NCBI GenBank assembly: GCA_029561145.1 | Contig: JAKQJM010000076.1 | Span: 1-33,894 of the forward strand | Length of the DNA stretch: 33,894 nt | Reading direction: 5' to 3' | From: Pseudomonadota bacterium | GTDB lineage: Bacteria; Pseudomonadota; Gammaproteobacteria; Xanthomonadales; Rhodanobacteraceae | Part shown: positions 15,635 through 22,351 of the stretch, one piece after another | Position numbering within the stretch: position 1 is the first letter of the stretch | How the letters are laid out: the number at the start of each line of letters is the position of its first letter | Position numbers and translations under genes: made by a program | Notes under the pieces: generated by a model | What the model saw: the letters and a program-made list of their open reading frames with translations, nothing else | Database searches by the model: none | What the model was told of the DNA's origin: nothing

Positions 15635-16777
15635 TCAGTACAGCGAAACGAGGGTGGACTTGTTCATGAGCTCGATGAGTCCGCGTCTGGAACTCGCGAT
15701 TTCGCCGAGCGTCAGTGCGCCGATCATGCATTGCGCATCGGGCAGGGCGCTTCCGATCGCGTTGAGTTCATCGGCAAACGCGTCGTCGAGGAACAGCACG
15801 CGACTGATGCAATCGAAGACGAGCGCAAGCGGGGCGTCGGCGGGCTCGCCGGCGAGACGGAGCGCCCGCTGCGAACAGGCACTGGTTGCCGCTTCGGCAG
15901 CCGCAGCGATCAAGCCTGCCGCTTCGCCCTTGAGCAGGTAGACCGCGGCATTTTCCGGGACCTCGCCGACACAGACCAACGCATCGCCGACCGCCTTGAT
16001 CGGATCGCGGACGAGGAACTCCCCGTCGACGCTCTCGATTCCGAGCGGGAATGTCTTGGCGATCGAAAAGAAATCCGTGTTCGAGAAGCTCGCCTCGGTG
16101 TGCGCTTCGACCTCGCTGCGGTAGGTGTCGTATGCCGAACAATAGTTGAGTTCGCGAAGGACGTTGCCTTGTGATTTCGTGACGAGGAAGGGACCAGCCA
16201 GCACCTGCCAGCCATGCGATATGCCGCGATCGACGAACCACGGCATGGCCACGAGAACCGCGCTGTCGTCGAGCACGCCGGCATTCGTGATCAGGCAGGG
16301 ACGTTGCACGAGATCCAGGTGGCCGGCGCCGCCGCCGGTGACCGGGACGCGCACGCCGGTGACGCCGTACAGGCATTCGACCAGGGCTTCGAGGTTCGCC
16401 GACAGCCCATCGACCAGGGCAATCAGCGAGCGGGCGTTTTCGAGCAGTGGCGCGAGCCGCTGCAGTTGCGGTTCAATCCCGCTGCGTTCGCCGAGCCGCG
16501 AGACCACCGCAATCTCCAGCTTCACGGCGAAGCCGACGATCACGGTGCCGTGCCGATGGAGCCTCCCCGCATGGATGATGCGCGGAAAGATGCCGCCGAA
16601 AACCGGCAGGTCGAGCGATTGCAAAAAGACCGAGAGCGCATCCTGCGGCCAATCATCTTCACCACAGGCGAGGATCATCGCGCTTTGCATGCCGTTGGCA
16701 CGCAGCGTATCGAAGGCCGCGCGCAGGTCGTCCACCCGGTTCCCTTCGAGAAACAGCGCGAGCTGGCAACGCTTCAT
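15635..16777 (-). CDS. FIST domain sensor protein (FIST_N + FIST_C)
   Basis: The protein has 380 residues, soluble, with no signal peptide or membrane helix. It matches the FIST architecture: N-domain with MKRCQLALFLEG, MQSAMILACGEDDWPQ and ARSLIALVDGLSANLEALVE, then VRVPVTGGGAGHLDLVQRPC and a C-domain with FPLGIESVDGEFLVRDPIKA, AVYLLKGEAAGLIAAAAEA and a hydrophobic Cys-containing strand ALVFDCISRVLFL. FIST proteins bind small ligands; one subgroup (NosP) binds haem and senses NO, is of similar length, and sits beside kinases or c-di-GMP enzymes. Whether this one binds haem cannot be told by eye. The start ATG has GAGG six to seven bases upstream; an upstream open extension lacks family similarity. 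It is the first gene of the FIST/GGDEF-EAL operon. Confidence 0.88.
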   Translation of the reverse strand: MKRCQLALFLEGNRVDDLRAAFDTLRANGMQSAMILACGEDDWPQDALSVFLQSLDLPVFGGIFPRIIHAGRLHRHGTVIVGFAVKLEIAVVSRLGERSGIEPQLQRLAPLLENARSLIALVDGLSANLEALVECLYGVTGVRVPVTGGGAGHLDLVQRPCLITNAGVLDDSAVLVAMPWFVDRGISHGWQVLAGPFLVTKSQGNVLRELNYCSAYDTYRSEVEAHTEASFSNTDFFSIAKTFPLGIESVDGEFLVRDPIKAVGDALVCVGEVPENAAVYLLKGEAAGLIAAAAEAATSACSQRALRLAGEPADAPLALVFDCISRVLFLDDAFADELNAIGSALPDAQCMIGALTLGEIASSRRGLIELMNKSTLVSLY

Positions 16778-16943
16778 TCCCCACCTCTCTTGCAACGATC
16801 CCGGCGTTGCCAACGCTGTCGAGGCATTCGGGTCATCGACGACAGCCGCCCCATCCGGCACTCCCGCGCAACCGGGATGATCCGCTTTTTTAGGCAACAG
16901 GAACGCTAACAGATTCCTCGCTCGCAGGGTGGCGCGGATTTCG

Positions 16944-16965
16944 CTTCCGCAAGGCGTTGCGGAAG
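16944..16965. other. 9-bp perfect hairpin between FIST gene and permease gene
   Basis: The arms CTTCCGCAA and TTGCGGAAG pair perfectly around a four-base loop. The hairpin lies 109 bp after the stop of the permease (minus strand) and 167 bp before the start of the FIST gene. There is no T-run after it on the minus strand, so it may be a factor-assisted terminator, an operator or an mRNA structure in the FIST leader. The rest of 16778-17073 holds no gene I can support. Confidence 0.4.
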
Positions 16966-17073
16966 GTGCCGGTGCCAGACGCCCTGATCGACAGGTCCGC
17001 GCCGCGTGCCCGCAATCGATGCACGCGGTTGGTCAGCCTCCCTGCATCATCGGGACGCGCTCCAGGAGCGAGG

Positions 17074-18432
17074 TCACCCTTGCCCGTTCTTCTGCAGGCC
17101 GAGCTTGACGATCCGATACACCGGCAGGCTGCAGACCAGCAGTCCGAGCGCGATCAGGCCCTTCCCGGGATCACTCCACAACGACGCGCCGAGGAAGACC
17201 AGTGAGCCGACCAGCGCCAGGCCAGGCACGAGCGGGTAGGCTGGAACCCGGAACGGTCGTGGCGCATCGGGCGATCGCCAGCGTTGCACGAACAGCGCAA
17301 TGAAGACGAGCGCATAGTTGGCGACGAAGAAGAACGCGAGCAGGGCCATGACCGTTTCGAAGGTCCCGGCAACGATCACCAGGGTCATCGCGGTCAGTGC
17401 GACCAGGCCCGGCATCGGTGTGCCGCCGGCATTGACCTTGCCCATGAGCGCAGGCATCAGCCGGTCGCGGCTCATCGCGTACGGAATTCGCGAGCCTGCC
17501 AGCAACAGCGCATTCACCGAGGCGAACAGCGACACGATCATCAGCACGCGCAGGACCGTGTCGCCGACCGGGCCGAACAATCGACTCGCCGCAGTCGCCG
17601 CGACGAACGGATCACCGGCCATGGCTTCGATCCCGACCACATGCAGGAACGCCAGGTTGAGCGTGAGATAGATCAGCAGGACGAGGATCACGCCGCCGAT
17701 CATCGAGCGCGGGATCTCGCGGCCGGCATTCTCGATCTCCTCGCCGAAGTAGATCGGAGCGGTCCAGCCATCGTAGGTATAGATCGCCGACTGCAGCGCA
17801 ACCACGATCGCGGCAACCAGCAACAGGCCACCGGGCAGCTCGCGCGCGGTTGCCGCGGCGCCTTGTGGCGGCTCGGGAACGATCACGACGAAGGCCGCGA
17901 TCGCCAGGCCAAGCAGGGCGACGCCCTTGATCGAACTGGTGACGAGTTGCACGACATTGCCGATGCGGATTCCGCGCCACTGGATCAGCGCGAACATCAT
18001 CACCACAGTCCAGGCGATCGACGTTTCATGACCTTTCAGGACCGGGACCAGCGGCCCGATGTATTCACCGATCACGATCGAGACGGCCGCGATGCTGCCG
18101 GCATAGCCGAGCAAGTCGGTCCATCCCGAAACGAAACCGGCGAACGGTCCGAGTGCGTCGTGCACCATTGGATAGAGGCCGCCCGAGCGGGGTCGTATCG
18201 TGGCCAGCTCCGAGACGCTCAGCGCGCCGAGCAGGGCGTAGCAGGCTCCAAGGACCCATACCAGCAGGAACCACGGCACCGAAGGAACGCTTGCGGCCAC
18301 CTCACCGGGCGTGCGCAGGATACCCATTCCTATCGTCGTGCCGACCATCACGGCCAGGCCGAAGGCGAGTCCCAGCACACGCAACAACTTGCCGGCTGTC
18401 GACGCCGGTACCTCTGCTGCCGCAGATGACAT
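17074..18432 (-). CDS. APC-superfamily amino acid permease
   Basis: The protein has 452 residues with about 12 hydrophobic segments over its whole length, the usual size for the family. The N-terminal helix 1 motif GLAFGLAVMVGTTIGMGILR, broken by the G-T-T-I-G-M-G-I unwound stretch that binds substrate carboxyl and amino groups in LeuT-fold APC carriers, is intact, followed by RTPGEVAA. ELATIRPRSGGLYPMV and YDGWTAPIYFGEEIENAGRE are also typical of APC/LAT-like exchangers, as is the late RPFRVPAYPLVPGLALVG. It is predicted to be an inner-membrane amino acid transporter; the substrate cannot be named. GGGGAG lies eight bases before the ATG. It stands alone on the minus strand and is divergent from the hydroxylase at 18734. 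Confidence 0.92.
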   Translation of the reverse strand: MSSAAAEVPASTAGKLLRVLGLAFGLAVMVGTTIGMGILRTPGEVAASVPSVPWFLLVWVLGACYALLGALSVSELATIRPRSGGLYPMVHDALGPFAGFVSGWTDLLGYAGSIAAVSIVIGEYIGPLVPVLKGHETSIAWTVVMMFALIQWRGIRIGNVVQLVTSSIKGVALLGLAIAAFVVIVPEPPQGAAATARELPGGLLLVAAIVVALQSAIYTYDGWTAPIYFGEEIENAGREIPRSMIGGVILVLLIYLTLNLAFLHVVGIEAMAGDPFVAATAASRLFGPVGDTVLRVLMIVSLFASVNALLLAGSRIPYAMSRDRLMPALMGKVNAGGTPMPGLVALTAMTLVIVAGTFETVMALLAFFFVANYALVFIALFVQRWRSPDAPRPFRVPAYPLVPGLALVGSLVFLGASLWSDPGKGLIALGLLVCSLPVYRIVKLGLQKNGQG

Positions 18433-18529
18433 GGTTGGATCTCCCCTGTTGGCGTGACCGGTGACTCAGGTCTTGCTGCGTTTCCGCCTGTTGATCCCGA
18501 TCCGCGGAGCAGACTATCGCGTATCGGGA

Positions 18530-18564
18530 GCCGCTAGCCATGCCGACCAGCCATGGCTAGCGGC
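18530..18564. promoter_or_regulatory. 13-bp perfect inverted repeat in a divergent promoter region
   Basis: The arms GCCGCTAGCCATG (18530-18542) and CATGGCTAGCGGC (18552-18564) are exactly complementary around a nine-base spacer. They lie between the divergent permease (start 18432) and hydroxylase (start 18734), 98 bp and 170 bp from the two starts. Both genes point away from it, so it is not their terminator. An operator for a dimeric regulator is the simplest reading. A second, shorter palindrome (GCCTGT-CA-ACAGGC, 18688-18701) lies closer to the hydroxylase. I see no other feature in 18433-18733. Confidence 0.45.
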
Positions 18565-18733
18565 ATTCGCCGGGTGCGGCGGCGCGTTCGCGACCGCAAA
18601 TCGCCCCTGCCCGGCCCGGCCGAGCGGGTACTGATCGGCCGGTCGCAGCAAATATGTCCCGCGTTTGTCACAATGCGCGCCGTGACTGCCTGTCAACAGG
18701 CGTACCCAATCCTGCTCCGGTGTTGAAATCGCC

Positions 18734-19378
18734 TTGAACGATCCTCGCAGAAATCTTTCCCCGACCAGTGCCGGCAACCTGTGGGGCGCGGCACGCGCCA
18801 TGGCCTCGGCAACGCTCGACGGCATCATCCGCATGTCGGCGACGCGGACGAACTACTGGCTGGAATTCCTGTTCACCGGTTGCCTGGCAACGACCCTGCT
18901 GGCGACCGGAGTGGGTCGGCACAACGGGTCCTGGCTTGCCGCGTTCCTGACAGTGCTGGCCGGACTGTTCGTCTTCAGCTTCATCGAATACCTGTTCCAT
19001 CGCTGGATCTTCCACGGACCGGAGTCGATGTACCGGCGCGGCCACGACGCTCATCATCGAGATCCCCGCGGCTACGATGCGCTGCCGTTCTTCCTGCCTT
19101 CGGCCATCCTGCTCGGCTTGACCCTGTTGTTCGCGCTGGTGATGCCGGGCAGCCACGCCTGCCTGCTGGGCGGCGCCATCGCGTTTGGCTACGTCGGCTA
19201 CGGCCTCAGCCACTTCGTGATCCACGCGACGCGCTTCCGCCAGCCGTGGTTGCGGCATTGGGCAGCGCGCCACCACATCCATCATCACCATCCCGATGGA
19301 AACTTCGGCGTCACCACGCCGCTGTGGGATCACCTGCTCGGCACGCGCTACGAAGGCCGCAAGACGCCTCGCGAATAG
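18734..19378 (+). CDS. Fatty acid hydroxylase / sterol desaturase superfamily protein
   Basis: The protein has 214 residues, membrane-embedded, with the complete histidine set for a di-iron centre: H89-x4-H94 in YLFHRWIFH, H104-x2-HH in HDAHHRD, H160-x3-H164 in SHFVIH, and a HHxHHHH cluster from residue 180. The last is followed by the typical GNFGVTTPLWDHLLGT end. Hydrophobic segments at about 46-60, 65-85, 117-137 and 143-157 fit a small integral-membrane hydroxylase. It probably hydroxylates a lipid acyl chain; FA2H-, carotenoid- and sterol-acting members share this motif set and cannot be separated here. The TTG start is uncertain: no ribosome site is evident, and the next in-frame ATG (18800) still keeps the whole catalytic domain. 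Confidence 0.88.
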   Translation: MNDPRRNLSPTSAGNLWGAARAMASATLDGIIRMSATRTNYWLEFLFTGCLATTLLATGVGRHNGSWLAAFLTVLAGLFVFSFIEYLFHRWIFHGPESMYRRGHDAHHRDPRGYDALPFFLPSAILLGLTLLFALVMPGSHACLLGGAIAFGYVGYGLSHFVIHATRFRQPWLRHWAARHHIHHHHPDGNFGVTTPLWDHLLGTRYEGRKTPRE

Positions 19379-19458
19379 GGTTGTCCAGCCCTACAGGAGC
19401 CTGGGGGCTTGTGCGGAACCCGACGCGCCGCGCGCGGCTCGTATAGCATGTCGATGTC

Positions 19459-19665
19459 ATGCCTAGTCCTGCGAATCTGTTTGCCCTGATCGTGTTCAGC
19501 GTGACCGGCTTCGCCGTGTTCAACTGGGCGCGCAAGCAGGCTGCGTGGCGGGCCGCCGGAATCGGCGTCGCGCTGATGGTCTACCCGTATTTCGTCGATC
19601 GCACCTGGTTGCTGTATGCGATCGGATTGGCCCTGTGCGCCGCGCTCTACTGGTTCCGCGACTAG
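19459..19665 (+). CDS. Small two-helix membrane protein, function unknown
   Basis: This is a 68-residue protein with two hydrophobic segments (about residues 5-22, NLFALIVFSVTGFAVFNW, and 33-66) separated by a basic loop, ARKQAAWRAAG. It resembles small conserved membrane proteins of Xanthomonadales but has no named family that I recognise. It starts 80 bp after the hydroxylase on the same strand. A clear ribosome site is not visible before the ATG, but codon use and the regular membrane pattern support a real gene. The loop charge predicts both ends outside and the loop in the cytoplasm. Confidence 0.68.
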   Translation: MPSPANLFALIVFSVTGFAVFNWARKQAAWRAAGIGVALMVYPYFVDRTWLLYAIGLALCAALYWFRD

Positions 19666-19840
19666 TCGCCCGCGTCGCAGGGCCGGTTCGAGCGAGCGGG
19701 ATGCGGAATCCGTCGCGATCCGATCGAACCTCGCCTGCAACATGAACACCCGCCATGCACGCGCAGCGCAATTCAGCGCAGATTGCGTCTCGGCCTCTCA
19801 CTGTCTCGCCGTACATCCAGTCCAACGGGAGACATGCATC

Positions 19841-20305
19841 ATGCGTCATGCACGCTTCGCCATCGCACTCGGCATCCTGATCGCGGTTCCAGCATTTGCC
19901 GATACCGCACCGACCACGCCACCAAGCAATACCACGATTGCGCCCTCTACTGCGTTGACCCAGCAAGCGGTCGAAAGCCGCATCGCGAACGCTGGCTTCC
20001 AGGAAGTTCGTAGCCTGACCTTCAAGCACGGCATCTGGCAGGCCGACGCACGTGGCGGCGAGAAGGAATGGGTGGGGATATACGTCCATCCCCTGAGCGG
20101 AAAGATCTTCCAGGAAGGAGCGCCGTCTCCGCTCAACAAGCAGGAGATCGAAGCCAAGATCACCGCCGCCGGCTACCAGAACGTCGAAAATGTCGATTTC
20201 AAGGACGGCCTGTGGATGGCCGAAGCGGAGAACGGATCCGGCAAAGCGGTCAAGCTGATGGTCGACCCGGATGATGGTTCAGTCATCGGTGAAGCACTCG
20301 ACTGA
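19841..20305 (+). CDS. Periplasmic protein with two PepSY domains
   Basis: The protein has 154 residues. The ATG at 19841 has GGAG nine bases upstream; the longer open frame is rejected. A signal peptide (FAIALGILIAVPAFA, cleavage before DTAP) is followed by a short Thr/Pro linker and two PepSY-like repeats at about residues 38-92 and 97-152. The repeats match each other: AVESRIANAGFQEVRSLTFK with EIEAKITAAGYQNVENVDFK, and each ends in a D/H-P-x-x-G strand. PepSY domains are thought to inhibit peptidases or act as small interaction modules. It stands alone between a small membrane gene and the convergent fadD gene. Confidence 0.88.
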   Translation: MRHARFAIALGILIAVPAFADTAPTTPPSNTTIAPSTALTQQAVESRIANAGFQEVRSLTFKHGIWQADARGGEKEWVGIYVHPLSGKIFQEGAPSPLNKQEIEAKITAAGYQNVENVDFKDGLWMAEAENGSGKAVKLMVDPDDGSVIGEALD

Positions 20306-20349
20306 TCAGGGCGGTCTCTGCACCACGACTCCGTCGACGGACGACCATC

Positions 20350-20373
20350 GATCCGGCGCTACCAGGCCGGATC
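20350..20373. terminator. Hairpin between convergent genes
   Basis: The arms GATCCGGC and GCCGGATC are exactly complementary around an eight-base loop. The hairpin sits in the 77-bp gap between the PepSY gene (plus, ends 20305) and fadD (minus, ends 20383), where a shared bidirectional terminator is expected. Neither strand has a T-run, so it is not a classical intrinsic terminator. Confidence 0.4.
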
Positions 20374-20382
20374 AATCGGCGG

Positions 20383-22056
20383 TCAGCGCAACTCGCGGCG
20401 GAGGACCTTGCCGACCGCGGATTTCGGAAGGCTGGCGCGGAACTCGATGACCCGCGGTTGCTTGTAGCCTGTCAGGTGCTGGCGACAATGCGCGCGTAAC
20501 GCCTCTTCGGTGAGGGTCGCGTCCGTGCGCACGACGACCAGGCGGACTGCTTCGCCGCACTTTTCGTCCGGGATGCCGATCGCCGCGGCTTCGAGCACGC
20601 CCGGATGCATCGCGACGACATCCTCGATCTCGTTCGGATACACGTTGAAGCCCGAGACGAGGATCATGTCCTTGCGGCGATCGAGGATGTAGTAGTAGCC
20701 CTGTTCGTCGACTCGTGCGATGTCGCCGGTGCGGAACCAGCCGCCGGCGAAGAACGCGCCGGCCGTTTCCTCGGGCTGGTTCCAGTAACCCGTCGTGATC
20801 TGCGGACCACGTGCGCAGAGCTCGCCGGCTTCGCCGACTGCCACGAGGCTGCCGGCTTCGTCGCGCAGGCTGATCTCGACTTCGGCGAGGGCAAGGCCGA
20901 TCGAGCCGACGGGATTGGATCCCGCGGGACGGTTGTAGGTGATCGCGGCGCTGGTTTCCGACAAGCCATAACCTTCGATCACGGCCACGCCGGTCAGCGC
21001 CTTCCAGCGCTCGGCTGTGGACCGTCTCAGCGCCGTGCCGCCCTGCAGGCACAGCCTGAGACCGGAAAAATCCACCTTGGCAAAATCCGGATGGTTGAGC
21101 AGGGCGTCATAGAGCGTGTTCACGCCCGAGAAGAAGGCCGGCCGGGTCCTCGCAAACGTGGCGATCAGCAGCGGAATATCGCGTGGATTGGTGATCAGTA
21201 CAGTATGGAAACCATGCGCCATGTTGAACAGGAGATTGCTGTACGCCGCGATGTGATAGACCGGCAGGCAGATCATCACGGTGTCGGTTTGCGGATCGAG
21301 CAGTCGGCCGAAACACAGTTCGGCCGATGCGACGTTTGCGATCGGCGCGCGATGCGGCAGTACGGCGCCCTTGGAGAGCCCCGTGGTGCCGCCGGTGTAT
21401 TGCAACTGCGCCGTGTCGTCCGGACCCGCCACGGATTCGACGCGTGGCAAACGCGCGCCATCGGCGAGCGCATCCTTCCAGCGGACTGCGCCATCGATCC
21501 GGAATGGCGGAATCATTTTCCGAATGTACTTGAGCGTCATGTCGACGAGCAGCGATTTCGGCCACGACAGCATGTCGCCGACACGAGTCGTGACGACCTG
21601 CGAAACCGACGTGCCCGGCAGGGCTTCGGCAGCGACCGCGCCGAAGTTCTCGAGCACGATGAGCAGCTTCGCTCCCGAGTCGACCAGTTGGTGGTGCAGT
21701 TCGCGCGCCGTGTACATCGGATTGACGAGGACGGCGACCAGATCGGCGCGAAGCACACCGAGCAGGGCCACCGGGTACTGCAGAAGATTGGGCAGCATGA
21801 TCGCGACGCGGTCGCCCCGCTGGAGGCCCGCCGCATGCCGAAGAAACGCGGCGAAATCCGCACTCAGGCGATTGATGTCGGCATAGCGGATGCTGCAATC
21901 GAGATTCGTGAAAGCGCGCCGGTCGGCATGGCGTTCGCAGGCCGCAATCAACATCTGCGGCACGGTCTGCCCCTCATCGAATGCACGGCAGGCGACGTTC
22001 TCGAAGGCGGCCTGGTTGAGCACCGAACTCACATTGCTTCCGAAAGGCTGGTTCAA
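20383..22056 (-). CDS. fadD: Long-chain fatty acid-CoA ligase (FadD type)
   Basis: The protein has 557 residues, close to E. coli FadD (561). It activates fatty acids to acyl-CoA through an acyl-adenylate. Visible ANL motifs are the ATP/AMP loop YTGGTTGLSKGA (220-231), LPVYHIAAYSNLLFN, the adenylate motif EGYGLSETSAAITYN, the hinge region GWFRTGDIARVDEQGYYYIL with RRKDMILVSGFNVYP after it (the FACS signature), and the catalytic C-terminal lysine in PKSAVGKVLRREL. The FadD-specific stretch GDMLSWPKSLLVDMTLKYIR is also present. The start is TTG, supported by GAGGAG six bases upstream; no better ATG lies near. It has no transport or beta-oxidation neighbour here. The enzyme is probably peripheral on the inner membrane. 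Confidence 0.92.
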   Translation of the reverse strand: MNQPFGSNVSSVLNQAAFENVACRAFDEGQTVPQMLIAACERHADRRAFTNLDCSIRYADINRLSADFAAFLRHAAGLQRGDRVAIMLPNLLQYPVALLGVLRADLVAVLVNPMYTARELHHQLVDSGAKLLIVLENFGAVAAEALPGTSVSQVVTTRVGDMLSWPKSLLVDMTLKYIRKMIPPFRIDGAVRWKDALADGARLPRVESVAGPDDTAQLQYTGGTTGLSKGAVLPHRAPIANVASAELCFGRLLDPQTDTVMICLPVYHIAAYSNLLFNMAHGFHTVLITNPRDIPLLIATFARTRPAFFSGVNTLYDALLNHPDFAKVDFSGLRLCLQGGTALRRSTAERWKALTGVAVIEGYGLSETSAAITYNRPAGSNPVGSIGLALAEVEISLRDEAGSLVAVGEAGELCARGPQITTGYWNQPEETAGAFFAGGWFRTGDIARVDEQGYYYILDRRKDMILVSGFNVYPNEIEDVVAMHPGVLEAAAIGIPDEKCGEAVRLVVVRTDATLTEEALRAHCRQHLTGYKQPRVIEFRASLPKSAVGKVLRRELR

Positions 22057-22259
22057 ACCGGACTCCTCGCCACGCAGGGATGCGTCTTCGTGATGCGGTT
22101 GCTCGCAATCGGATACGGATCATCGATGCCGCGCCCGCGGTTGTCCGTGCCGGCGAAGTGTAGCGACGCCTGGGCGCGGGTGCTTGCCGGGCTGCGCGCG
22201 CCTGCCTGGACGCGTCGTAGCTGATCCATCGTGCCGGGCAGGCGCCGAACCTCTTGCGC

Positions 22260-22292
22260 AAAAAAAAGAAGCCGCCAGATCCTGGCGGCTTC
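22260..22292 (-). terminator. Intrinsic terminator of the BNR-repeat gene
   Basis: An 11-bp perfect stem (GAAGCCGCCAG / CTGGCGGCTTC) with a three-base loop is followed on the minus strand by eight T residues (the A-run at 22260-22267). It lies 60 bp after the stop of the gene ending at 22352 and before fadD. This is the clearest intrinsic terminator in the window. Confidence 0.9.
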
Positions 22293-22351
22293 CTTGCCAA
22301 TCCGGCGATCGCGACGCATTGCCGCGATGCCTGTGTGCGATGCGGCGTCGG

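Noticed and set aside
20605-22224. A 539-codon plus-strand frame opposite fadD
   Set aside because: Antisense shadow; the minus strand encodes all ANL-superfamily motifs in order.
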